This document shows positions 1 through 6,912 of a DNA stretch of 8,046 nucleotides, piece after piece. A program made the position numbers and the translations under genes. Position 1 is the stretch's first letter; each line of letters starts with the position of its first letter. The notes below the pieces were generated by a model, which saw nothing but the letters and a program-made list of their open reading frames with translations, did no database searches and was not told where the DNA came from. This stretch comes from Thiotrichaceae bacterium (GTDB taxonomy: Bacteria > Pseudomonadota > Gammaproteobacteria > Thiotrichales > Thiotrichaceae): NCBI GenBank assembly GCA_026992705.1, contig JALWYT010000062.1, positions 1 to 8,046 of the forward strand, read 5' to 3'.

Positions 1-572
1 TTTTTGTTCTGCCAATCACGAATAATTCGCCATTGCTCAACTGGAGGCTTTCTTGCCAATAAATGATCAAAATTACCAATTTCTTTTTGTTCGGCTAAAT
101 ATTTTACAGCAGCATACCATGCCATATCATGACCACGAGTGAGAACATTGAATTGTTTGATAAATTTTTTCTTTCTATAGCTACTATTGACAATGATACA
201 CGGTGTGTAAAAGACATATTTTAATAATTTTTTTCGACCAGGCTTTTTTGCTTTGCTATAGCGTTTTTTAGTTTGTTTGACGTATCGCATTTTAATGCCT
301 GCAACGCCCGTGACATAAGCGGAATTTCTAGGCTCTTCTTTAGCTTCACGAACACGAATACTATAATGCAAGTTCTTTTCTAGCATCCACTCTTTTTCTA
401 ACTCTTGAGCTTCTTTTTTAATTTTTTCTTGTTCCTCTTCAGGAATAAATCCGCCAGCTCGACGGAAAGTGTACCATTTTTGTCTTAATTTAGAGTTCAC
501 CATAACAGCGACCCTAACTCCAACATAATTTGGTGGTGATTTTTGCTCACCGTCATAATAATAGATTGGCAT
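1..572 (-). CDS. AP2/ERF-like putative DNA-binding protein (C-terminus outside window)
   Basis: The reading frame opens at an ATG (570-572) and stays open for 190 codons to the window edge, so the C-terminus is missing. An AGGA ribosome-binding site lies 7 nt before the ATG. The protein is strongly basic. Residues 16-36 (NYVGVRVAVMVN, then QKWYTF) look like beta strands. Residues 44-66 are a charged helix rich in Glu and Lys. Residues 86-160 run GVAGIKMRY, then a Lys/Arg-rich stretch (99-117), then strands (YVFYTPCIIVN), FNVLTRGHDMAW and AAVKYLAEQ. The order GV-x-GI, aromatic strand, Phe strand, then a helix with AW..A matches AP2/ERF-type DNA-binding domains, here with a basic insertion in the first hairpin. 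That match is by eye and is inference. A DNA-binding or regulatory role would follow if it holds. It has its own upstream region and sits apart from the cysZ operon. It might instead be an uncharacterised conserved family. Confidence 0.6.
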   Translation of the reverse strand, partial: MPIYYYDGEQKSPPNYVGVRVAVMVNSKLRQKWYTFRRAGGFIPEEEQEKIKKEAQELEKEWMLEKNLHYSIRVREAKEEPRNSAYVTGVAGIKMRYVKQTKKRYSKAKKPGRKKLLKYVFYTPCIIVNSSYRKKKFIKQFNVLTRGHDMAWYAAVKYLAEQKEIGNFDHLLARKPPVEQWRIIRDWQNK

Positions 573-579
573 AATTCTT

Positions 580-583
580 TCCT
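580..583 (-). promoter_or_regulatory. Ribosome-binding site of the AP2-like gene
   Basis: AGGA on the minus strand, 7 nt before the ATG at 572. It overlaps a perfect 10-bp palindrome, CTAAATTTAG (582-591), which could fold or be bound by a protein. The good spacing supports the chosen start. Confidence 0.6.
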
Positions 584-617
584 AAATTTAGTGATTGATG
601 AAGGACATCGCTATTAA

Positions 618-677
618 TTCTAAAGTTTTAGAACAAATAGAGGTATCCTCTAGTTATCTAACAAAAAATATTGTTAG
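618..677 (-). promoter_or_regulatory. Three tandem stem-loops in the leader of the AP2-like gene
   Basis: Three inverted repeats follow one another with 4-5 nt between them. The first is CTAACAA/TTGTTAG (658-664 with 671-677, 6-nt loop). The second is TAGAGG/CCTCTA (638-643 with 647-652, 3-nt loop). The third is TTCTAAA/TTTAGAA (618-624 with 627-633, 2-nt centre). A perfect TATAAT on the minus strand lies at 684-689, so a transcript from it would begin at about 677, exactly at the first stem. The pairing is seen directly. A leader-regulatory role, or use as operators, is inference. Confidence 0.4.
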
Positions 678-683
678 GTGTAT

Positions 684-689
684 ATTATA
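684..689 (-). promoter_or_regulatory. Candidate -10 element of the AP2-like gene
   Basis: A perfect TATAAT consensus is read on the minus strand about 112 nt before the ATG at 572. No good -35 hexamer is found 16-18 nt upstream, and the region is very AT-rich, so a chance match is quite possible. Confidence 0.3.
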
Positions 690-716
690 CTGTCGCAATA
701 TAATTAATTTTAGCTT

Positions 717-745
717 AAAAAACTACTATATATTTAAAAATATAG
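717..745 (-). terminator. Probable weak intrinsic terminator after cysZ
   Basis: An imperfect inverted repeat (726-745, CTATAT/ATATAG ends with an A/T-only core) is followed on the minus strand by TAG and a run of six T (722-717). It lies about 50 nt beyond the cysZ stop, where the queF-kinase-cysZ operon should end. A run of T also follows on the plus strand after GGC (746-750), so it could act in both directions. The stem contains almost no G-C pairs, which lowers confidence. Confidence 0.4.
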
Positions 746-794
746 GCTTTTTATAAATTTAGCTATATTTACCAGTGTAAGTGGTGATATTCAT

Positions 795-1523
795 CTAATT
801 AGTGGCTGACAATTTATCAACCCATAAAGCCGTTGCACCTGAAACACCAATCGGCATGGCTAAAAAATTAAAAAATGGAACGGATGTTAATATCGCGATT
901 CCCCAACCAAAGCCAAGAGCAATGAGTCTATTTTTTCTCAGTATTAATAATTCTTCTTTAAAATATAGCTCATGATTACCCATAGGATAATCTAGGTATT
1001 CAATAGCAATAAGCCAAGAACCAAAAATAATCCAAGCAGCAGGTGATATTATATTGATTGCAGGAATAATTGTAACAATTAGTAATAAAATAAACCACTT
1101 TGCCATATATAAAAGCTTTTGTGCTTCGCTTTTAAAGGTCTTTGCAATGAGTTTAGGTATGCTTTTATATCCTTGAAATTCTGGTATCGGTAACCCTTTT
1201 AATTTATTTTCAATTCGCTCTGATAATAGTGCATTAAATGGAGCAGCAATAATATTAGCTACGATACTGAATGTATAGAATACAATAAAGAAAAATACAA
1301 TAGCAAAAATTGGCCATAGAACCCACTCCAGCCATGATAACCAACTGGGTAACAAGTGTATCATCACAGCCTCTATTTGATGGCTGATAAACCAAATTGC
1401 GATTGAAAATAGTACGATATTAATTAACAAGGGAACGATAATAAAAGGGCGAATACCTTTGCTGCCTAATAAGGTAAAACCTTTAAAGACATAAGTTAAA
1501 CCTTTTAGTAACTCAAAAATCAT
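795..1523 (-). CDS. cysZ: CysZ-type sulfate transport protein
   Basis: A 242-residue inner-membrane protein of the CysZ (EI24/DUF540) family, which helps bring sulfate into the cell for cysteine synthesis. Hydrophobic segments are visible at about 26-46, 68-95, 142-176 and 202-232. Family-typical stretches are RPFIIVPLLIN near residue 25, SIVANIIAAPFNALLSERIE (86-105), the EYLDYPMGNH region (175-184), and the C-terminal ALGFG...PFFNFLAMPIGVSGATALWVD. The length is close to the roughly 250 residues usual for the family. Its ATG overlaps the TGA of the upstream kinase as ATGA, and AAGGA inside the kinase gene sits 8 nt before the start, so the two are translationally coupled. It is the last gene of the queF-kinase-cysZ operon. 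No other cys gene is present, so its role rests on family similarity alone. Confidence 0.92.
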   Translation of the reverse strand: MIFELLKGLTYVFKGFTLLGSKGIRPFIIVPLLINIVLFSIAIWFISHQIEAVMIHLLPSWLSWLEWVLWPIFAIVFFFIVFYTFSIVANIIAAPFNALLSERIENKLKGLPIPEFQGYKSIPKLIAKTFKSEAQKLLYMAKWFILLLIVTIIPAINIISPAAWIIFGSWLIAIEYLDYPMGNHELYFKEELLILRKNRLIALGFGWGIAILTSVPFFNFLAMPIGVSGATALWVDKLSATN

Positions 1524-2773
1524 TTATAGTGTCCTTTTAATGCAATTAATGTTGAGCCATAAGCGGCTTCTGAATAATAGGGATTTTTTATTTTTAAATT
1601 TAATTTTTTTTCTCGAATATATCGCCATGCTTGGTTTATACTTCCACCGCCTACGGTTAATATATTATTGGGCTTAGGTGCTCCTAAATGTTCGAGCGTT
1701 TGATATGCCAATGTTTCAATATCGGCAATGCCTTCTAATATTGCTTGAAAAAACGCAACATTAGAAGCAGGACGTGGTTCTAAAATAGCCGCTTTATTCG
1801 TATCCGCAATAGGGAAACGCTCACCAATTTTTAATAATGGATAATAGCCTAAATTTAATAATTTTTTAGGGTTAATCTGATTTGTTAATTTTTTTATTTG
1901 TAATAAATTGAAATATTTTAATAATACGGCACAGCCTGAATTAGATGCACCACCGACTAACCAATATTTTCCAAAACGGTGAGAATAAACCCCCATTGCC
2001 TTAGCAAATATCGGTTTATCTGAAACAATCTTAACAACCAGTGTTGAGCCTAAAGAAGTGACGGCATCACCAAGCTGTTTAGCTCCTGTGGCGATAAATG
2101 CTGCGATACTGTCCGTCGTGCCTGCGATAATTTTTACGTTTTTGGGCAATTTAAGGGTTTGAGCCTGCTTTGCTGAAATTGTGCCGAAGCAAGAACCAAC
2201 AGGCTGAACTTTAGGCAATAACCGCTGTGGAAATGGCAATTTTGCCATCCAATCCCCCCATGATTGTTTGACGGAATCATAGCCTAGTTTTAAGCAATTA
2301 TTTTCATCACTTAATCCGTATTGCTCTAATAAGCGATTAGCAATCCAATCGGCTTGGTGTAGTGCGTGTTGATGCTGCTTGTGGGTTGCCTTGTTAGTTA
2401 AATACAATAATTTTGCTAAACTACTCGCTGCTCCATGTGCTCCGCTATTTTCGGGGGCTAGCTTTGCAATCATTGCGGCTTCTTCAGTGGCTCGGGTGTC
2501 GTTATACATCAAAACAGGGCTAGTAGGCTGACCATTGGCATCGCACAGTAAAAGGCTGCCTGATGTGCCATCAATGCTGATGGATGCTAATTGCTGGCGG
2601 ATAGCATCGGGTGTTTCTGCGAATAAATGGCAAACAGTATCCCACCAGAGTTCAGGCGTTTGAGTGATATTATTGGGATATAACAGGCGAGATTCATGCA
2701 CAATATCCGCCTGCTGATTAATAATCACCAAGCGGCAACCTGATGTGCCTAAATCAATACCTGCTGCTAACAT
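1520..2773 (-). CDS. FGGY-family sugar kinase, probable D-ribulose kinase
   Basis: A 417-residue kinase of the FGGY/actin-like ATPase fold. Residues 5-11 (GIDLGTS) form the N-terminal phosphate-binding loop with Asp7 and Thr10. Residues 68-72 (DGTSG) continue the substrate/ATP site. AGTTDS (217-222) supplies the probable catalytic base Asp221, and the ATP-binding half carries SLGST (240-244), GGASNSG (274-280) and TVGGG (373-377). It is shorter than ordinary xylulose or glycerol kinases (about 490-500 residues). From memory it matches the 426-residue Synechococcus SePSK and plant XK-1 group along its whole length (for example IDGTSG, AGTTDSIAAF, GERFPIAD, LEPRP). That group phosphorylates D-ribulose to D-ribulose 5-phosphate, so the substrate here is inferred. 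The ATG lies only 2 bp past the queF stop and has no strong ribosome-binding site, which suggests coupling. Confidence 0.85.
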   Translation of the reverse strand: MLAAGIDLGTSGCRLVIINQQADIVHESRLLYPNNITQTPELWWDTVCHLFAETPDAIRQQLASISIDGTSGSLLLCDANGQPTSPVLMYNDTRATEEAAMIAKLAPENSGAHGAASSLAKLLYLTNKATHKQHQHALHQADWIANRLLEQYGLSDENNCLKLGYDSVKQSWGDWMAKLPFPQRLLPKVQPVGSCFGTISAKQAQTLKLPKNVKIIAGTTDSIAAFIATGAKQLGDAVTSLGSTLVVKIVSDKPIFAKAMGVYSHRFGKYWLVGGASNSGCAVLLKYFNLLQIKKLTNQINPKKLLNLGYYPLLKIGERFPIADTNKAAILEPRPASNVAFFQAILEGIADIETLAYQTLEHLGAPKPNNILTVGGGSINQAWRYIREKKLNLKIKNPYYSEAAYGSTLIALKGHYK

Positions 2774-2775
2774 GC

Positions 2776-3165
2776 TTAAGGCAATTCAACTTTTTGTGGA
2801 GCTTCCCAATTATCTTGGTGATATTCCGCAACCACTTGGGTATAAATACCACCGCGTACATTAAAATCAGCGGTTAGTCGCATAAAACGTGGCTGAATGG
2901 CTTTGACAAGATCGTCTAAAATGTCGTTGGTGACTTTTTCGTGAAATGCCCCTTCCTCGCGGAATGACCACATATAAAGCTTGAGCGATTTTAATTCAAC
3001 GCAGAGTTTATCAGGCACATATTCAAACAATAATTCGGCAAAATCAGGCTGCCCTGTTTTGGGGCAGAGGCAAGTAAACTCAGGAACTCGGATACGAATG
3101 GTATAGTCTTTTTCGGGGTGTTGGTTTTCAAATGTTTCTAGTTCTTTGCTGGGTTGGGTGGACAT
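2776..3165 (-). CDS. queF: QueF, NADPH-dependent 7-cyano-7-deazaguanine reductase (short type)
   Basis: This cytoplasmic enzyme reduces the nitrile preQ0 to the amine preQ1 with NADPH, in the pathway to queuosine in tRNA. The 129-residue length and single tunnelling-fold domain mark the short (YkvM-like) type rather than the double-domain E. coli form. FTCLCPKTGQPDF (31-42) holds the nucleophile Cys34, which forms a thioimide with the substrate, and Asp41. The family motif ELKSLKLY (57-64) binds NADPH, and FHE (74-76) provides the substrate-binding His and Glu. All key residues are intact. It is the first gene of the minus-strand operon and diverges from smc. AAGAG lies about 10 nt before the ATG. 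No other queuosine genes (queC, queD, queE, tgt) are in the window. Confidence 0.95.
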   Translation of the reverse strand: MSTQPSKELETFENQHPEKDYTIRIRVPEFTCLCPKTGQPDFAELLFEYVPDKLCVELKSLKLYMWSFREEGAFHEKVTNDILDDLVKAIQPRFMRLTADFNVRGGIYTQVVAEYHQDNWEAPQKVELP

Positions 3166-3192
3166 AGTCTATACACTCTTATCATCTAATAT

Positions 3193-3202
3193 TGAAATTT
3201 CA
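3193..3202. promoter_or_regulatory. Perfect palindrome TGAAATTTCA in the divergent queF/smc region
   Basis: A perfect 10-bp palindrome lies just downstream of the queF -10 candidate and within the only shared upstream region of queF and smc. It could be an operator, but a 10-bp AT-rich palindrome may also be chance. Confidence 0.2.
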
Positions 3203-3207
3203 GGCTT

Positions 3208-3234
3208 TTTATACCATTCTTGCACGATTGTCTA
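3208..3234 (-). promoter_or_regulatory. Candidate sigma70 promoter for queF operon
   Basis: On the minus strand, TAGACA (3229-3234) and TATAAA (3208-3213) resemble -35 and -10 boxes. The 15-bp spacing is shorter than the ideal 17. It lies 43 bp upstream of the queF start in the divergent queF-smc gap. The prediction is by eye only. Confidence 0.35.
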
Positions 3235-3269
3235 ATTAATCCTTGGAAAACGCTAAAAACACAAAAAAT

Positions 3270-3274
3270 AAGGA
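3270..3274 (+). promoter_or_regulatory. smc: Ribosome-binding site that sets the smc start
   Basis: AAGGA lies 10 nt before the GTG at 3285. No comparable site precedes the upstream in-frame TTG at 3243. Starting at the GTG gives MRLSKIKLAGFKSFVD, the usual SMC N-terminus, and places the Walker A motif at residues 31-39, as in relatives. Confidence 0.65.
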
Positions 3275-3284
3275 ACCCACACAG

Positions 3285-6200
3285 GTGCGTCTTAGCAAAA
3301 TAAAACTCGCAGGCTTTAAAAGCTTTGTTGACCCCACAAGTATCGATTTCCGAAGTAATCTTACAGGAATTCTTGGCCCTAATGGCTGCGGTAAATCGAA
3401 TACGATTGATGCCGTTCGCTGGGTTATGGGTGAAAGTTCTGCAAAGCATTTGCGTGGGCAATCAATGGAGGATGTGATTTTCAATGGCTCCTCCTCCCGT
3501 AAACCTGTTGGGCAAGCCTCAGTGGAATTGGTCTTTGATAATTCGGATAAATCGCTCGGTGGTGAATATGCAAAATTTGATGAATTATCAATCAAGCGAT
3601 TAGTTAGCCGTGATGGGCAATCCAAATACTTCCTCAATGGCTCACGTTGTCGTCGTCGTGATATTACCGATATATTTCTTGGCACAGGCTTAGGGCCTCG
3701 TAGTTATGCCATTATCGAGCAAGGCATGATTTCCCGCTTAATTGAAGCCAAACCTGAAGAATTGCGTGTTTATTTAGAAGAAGCAGCAGGGATTTCTAAA
3801 TATAAAGAACGCCGTCGTGAAGCCGAAAACCGTATGCGACACACGCGGGAAAGCCTTGAGCGATTAGCCGATTTACGCGAAGAGGTCAGCAAGCAATTAG
3901 TTCGACTCAAACGGCAATCGCAAGCAGCGATTAAATTCAAAGAATACAAAGCCGAAGAACGCAAACTCACCGCAGAGTTAATCTTATTAAAATTGCAAGA
4001 GCAGCAAACCGCTTTGCAACAGCGTCATGCTGAATTAGATCATCAAGCGACTGAACATCAAGCCGCTTTAACGGAGCTTCGTGGCTTAGAGCGTCAATTA
4101 GAAGAGCAACGCCAAGAGCAAGAGAAAGCCAACGATAATTTTAATACGGTGCAGGGCGATTATTATCGCATTGGGGCGGAGATTTCGCGTTTAGAGCAAA
4201 AAATTCAGCATCAACAAGAGCTACAACAACGCCAACAAGCCGAATTGCAACAAGCCCAGCAGGAGCTAGAAGAAGCTTTGTTGCATGTGGAGGAAGATAC
4301 TGAAAAGCTACACGACACCATCGAGCAATTAGCCGAATTAGAGCCGCAATTAGAAGAACAAAGTCAAGAGCTAGAAATGGCAAATGAACGCTTGTTTGAA
4401 GCGGAACAAAACCGCTCAGACTGGCAAGAGCAATGGACAGAATTGCAAGAAAAAGCTGCAGAACCCACACAAACCGCTCAAATTGAAAAAAATCGCATGG
4501 AGCAGTTGGAGCAAAATATTAAGCATAATCAACAGCGGCTAGAGCGATTGCAATCCGAAGCGGGGGCTTATCAGCTTGATAGTTTATTGGCAGAGTTAGA
4601 AGAAATTAGCCAACAGCGTGAAATGCTAGCAGAAGAGAAAGAAGAGCTACAGCAACAACAGGAAGATAGCCGAGACGCTTTACAACAAACGCAAGAGGAG
4701 CAAAAACACCTTAAAAACAAACTGGATGTGCAACGCTCAAAAATCCAAACCATCAAAGGTCGCTTAGCCTCGCTTGAAGCCTTACAGCAAGCGGGTTTAG
4801 GCAAGGAAGATAAAAGCCTCGCAAAATGGCTGGAAAGCAATCAATTGGCAGATGCTCAACGCCTAGCAGAAACCATACAAATTGAATCAGGCTGGGAAAA
4901 AGCCTTAGAAACGGTATTAGCTCAACAATTGGAAGCCATTTGTGTGGACGACTTTACCGCCGTAGCAAGTCAGCTAGAGAGTCTAAATAAAGGCTCTGTG
5001 CAGCTATTTTCATTAGCCACAACGCCTGCAAATGAGGGGCTGGATGACGACAATAGCCTAGCCCAAAAAGTTAAACAACCAGCGGCAGTTAAATCTTTAC
5101 TCACGGGAATTTATTGTGCTGAAACTCTCGCAGAAGCTTTGGCTCAACAGCCTCGCTTGCAAACAGGTGAATCCATTATCACCCGCGATGGCATCTGGCT
5201 AGGGGCAAATTGGTTGCGGCTGAACCGTAGCGAATCGCATCATGATGGCGTATTAGCCCGTCAGCAAGAGATTGATACATTACAAGCAGAATTAGAAATA
5301 CTAGTAAAAGAACTCGACGCAACGGAACAGGCGATTGATGAGCAACAGCAACGCATTAGTCATTTAGAACAGCAAACGCAGGAGTACCAACAAGCGTACA
5401 ATCAAGCTCACCAACAGCACAGCAAGCTAGAAGCGGCGTATCAATCACAGCAAAGTCGAATTGAAAATGCTCAATTGCGTGTTGAGCAAATCAATCAGGA
5501 ACAGCAAGAGCTGCAGCAACGCATTGAGCAAGAACAAAATGAACACGAACAAGCCCGCCAGCGACGCAATCAAGCGGTTAGTTTGATGGAGCAATTTGCG
5601 ATTGAAAAAGGAAAGCTGCAAGCAAGTCGTGATGGATTGCAAGAGGCAGTCAACCATGCGAGTGAACAAGTCCAACAGCTTCGGGAGGCGGTTAATGAAA
5701 GCCGTGTGCAAATTGAATCACTGCGAACGCAAAAGCAATTAAGTGAGGAGCAATTAGCCCGCTTAAATGAACGCTTAGAAGTCCTGCAACAGCGTCAAGA
5801 AGAATTGCTAGAGCAAATGCAGCAGCAAGATGAGCCTGAAGAAGATTTAGAAGAGCAATTACAAACCGCCTTAGCCAATCGCCAAGTCAGTGAGGATAAG
5901 CTCGCCCAAGCTCGTGATTATCTGCAAACAATTGATAACCGTATTCGTCAATTAGAGCAACAGCGGGTATCTGCTGAGCATCAAATCGAAACCAAGCGAA
6001 CAGCGATTGAAAATTTAAAATTACAATGGCAAGAAATCAAAGGGCGAGAAGAGGTGTTGCTAGAACAGTTTGCAGAAACGGAATATCAAGCAGAAGAACT
6101 TGCCAAAGAAATCCCCAATGATGCTAGTATTGAGCAGCATCAGCAGCAGATTGATAAAATCCAAGCGGTCATTCAACGCTTAGGGGCAATCAACCTTGCC

Positions 6201-6794
6201 GCTATTGAGGAATATGAGGAAGAATCCCAGCGGCAGGAATATTTAGAACAGCAAAATGCCGATTTGGAATCTGCACTGGCAACGCTAGAAGCAGCGATTA
6301 ATAAAATTGACCGTGAAACCCGTAGCCGATTTAAGGAAACCTTTGAACAGGTCAGCAACCGCATTCGCACCATGTTCCCCAAATTATTCGGTGGCGGTGA
6401 AGCTTATCTGGAAATGACGGGCGATGATTTGCTGAGTACGGGCGTGGCGATTATGGCAAGACCACCGGGCAAAAAAATCTCCAGTATTCACCTTATGTCG
6501 GGCGGTGAAAAAGCCTTGACGGCGGTATCCATGGTGTTTGCAATTTTTGAGCTAAACCCCGCTCCATTTTGTATGCTAGATGAAGTAGATGCCCCATTAG
6601 ATGAGGCAAATGTTGAGCGTTTTACTAATTTAGTTAAAGAAATGTCAGAATATGTACAATTTATCTTCATTACTCATAATAAAGTCACAATGGAACTTGC
6701 TGAAAATCTCGTGGGTGTTACCATGCGAGAAGCAGGTGTGTCCCGCCTTGTTTCAGTTGATTTAGAAGCAGCGGCACGGATAGTAGAAACATAG
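3285..6794 (+). CDS. smc: Chromosome segregation/condensation ATPase SMC
   Basis: The long SMC ATPase dimerises through its hinge and works with ScpA/ScpB-type partners to organise and separate the chromosome. From the GTG start it has 1169 residues, as expected for the family. The N-terminal head has Walker A GPNGCGKSN (31-39) and the EEAAGISKYKERRREAENR stretch near 164-182. A long coiled coil follows to about 490. The hinge spans about 495-655 and is similar to pseudomonad SMC (for example GESIITRDGIWLG and the GVLAR exit). A second coiled coil leads to the C-terminal head with signature LMSGGEKALTA (1070-1080), Walker B CMLDEVDAPLD (1096-1106) with catalytic Glu1100, and the ITHNK switch. 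Both arms are unusually rich in Gln and Glu. An in-frame TTG at 3243 would add 14 residues but lacks a ribosome-binding site. zipA follows after 118 bp. No scpA or scpB gene is present here. Confidence 0.97.
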   Translation: MRLSKIKLAGFKSFVDPTSIDFRSNLTGILGPNGCGKSNTIDAVRWVMGESSAKHLRGQSMEDVIFNGSSSRKPVGQASVELVFDNSDKSLGGEYAKFDELSIKRLVSRDGQSKYFLNGSRCRRRDITDIFLGTGLGPRSYAIIEQGMISRLIEAKPEELRVYLEEAAGISKYKERRREAENRMRHTRESLERLADLREEVSKQLVRLKRQSQAAIKFKEYKAEERKLTAELILLKLQEQQTALQQRHAELDHQATEHQAALTELRGLERQLEEQRQEQEKANDNFNTVQGDYYRIGAEISRLEQKIQHQQELQQRQQAELQQAQQELEEALLHVEEDTEKLHDTIEQLAELEPQLEEQSQELEMANERLFEAEQNRSDWQEQWTELQEKAAEPTQTAQIEKNRMEQLEQNIKHNQQRLERLQSEAGAYQLDSLLAELEEISQQREMLAEEKEELQQQQEDSRDALQQTQEEQKHLKNKLDVQRSKIQTIKGRLASLEALQQAGLGKEDKSLAKWLESNQLADAQRLAETIQIESGWEKALETVLAQQLEAICVDDFTAVASQLESLNKGSVQLFSLATTPANEGLDDDNSLAQKVKQPAAVKSLLTGIYCAETLAEALAQQPRLQTGESIITRDGIWLGANWLRLNRSESHHDGVLARQQEIDTLQAELEILVKELDATEQAIDEQQQRISHLEQQTQEYQQAYNQAHQQHSKLEAAYQSQQSRIENAQLRVEQINQEQQELQQRIEQEQNEHEQARQRRNQAVSLMEQFAIEKGKLQASRDGLQEAVNHASEQVQQLREAVNESRVQIESLRTQKQLSEEQLARLNERLEVLQQRQEELLEQMQQQDEPEEDLEEQLQTALANRQVSEDKLAQARDYLQTIDNRIRQLEQQRVSAEHQIETKRTAIENLKLQWQEIKGREEVLLEQFAETEYQAEELAKEIPNDASIEQHQQQIDKIQAVIQRLGAINLAAIEEYEEESQRQEYLEQQNADLESALATLEAAINKIDRETRSRFKETFEQVSNRIRTMFPKLFGGGEAYLEMTGDDLLSTGVAIMARPPGKKISSIHLMSGGEKALTAVSMVFAIFELNPAPFCMLDEVDAPLDEANVERFTNLVKEMSEYVQFIFITHNKVTMELAENLVGVTMREAGVSRLVSVDLEAAARIVET

Positions 6795-6807
6795 ATTTGA
6801 AAGAAGG

Positions 6808-6889
6808 TAATGACTTAACATAATTTGCATAGAATCTGCTAAATGATCAATTATTTAGCAGATTCACTACCTATTACGCTAAGTCGTTA
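6808..6889. repeat. 82-bp imperfect palindrome between smc and zipA
   Basis: One long inverted repeat is centred at 6848.5. The inner part is a perfect 13-bp stem, GAATCTGCTAAAT/ATTTAGCAGATTC (6832-6844 with 6853-6865), around an 8-nt loop. The outer part, TAATGACTTA/TAAGTCGTTA (6808-6817 with 6880-6889), pairs at all ten positions if one G-U is allowed. The 14-nt stretches between them are in the same register and pair at about half their positions. Neither side ends in a T-run, so it is not a standard intrinsic terminator. It may be a palindromic repeat element, an RNA-processing or attenuation hairpin, or a small-element remnant. Confidence 0.7.
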
Positions 6890-6899
6890 TACAAGAAAT

Positions 6900-6903
6900 A
6901 GGA
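6900..6903 (+). promoter_or_regulatory. zipA: Ribosome-binding site of zipA
   Basis: AGGA is 9 nt before the ATG at 6913. A second AAGGA (6908-6912) touches the start codon and is too close to act for this ATG. No alternative start downstream is as well placed. Confidence 0.5.
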
Positions 6904-6912
6904 AATAAAGGA

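Noticed and set aside
573..794. CRISPR array or multi-copy repeat in the left intergenic region
   Set aside because: The three inverted repeats differ in sequence and there is no regular direct repeat and spacer pattern.
3243..3284. N-terminal extension of SMC as a real extra segment
   Set aside because: There is no ribosome-binding site before the TTG, and the family start matches the GTG at 3285.
3186..3685. Two overlapping minus-strand open frames opposite the start of smc
   Set aside because: They lie antisense to conserved smc coding sequence, have no recognisable domain and no ribosome-binding site.
4141..4840. Minus-strand open frames opposite the smc coiled coil, one looking membrane-like
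   Set aside because: The Leu/Ala/Cys/Ser-rich peptides are the expected antisense reading of Gln/Glu/Ala-rich codons, so they are shadows.
5445..6670. Further minus-strand open frames opposite the second half of smc
   Set aside because: They are shadows of smc with no independent start signal or family match.
6832..6865. Inner smc-zipA hairpin as an intrinsic terminator of smc
   Set aside because: The perfect 13-bp stem is not followed by a T-run on either strand (ACTACCTATT on the plus strand), so a standard terminator is not supported.
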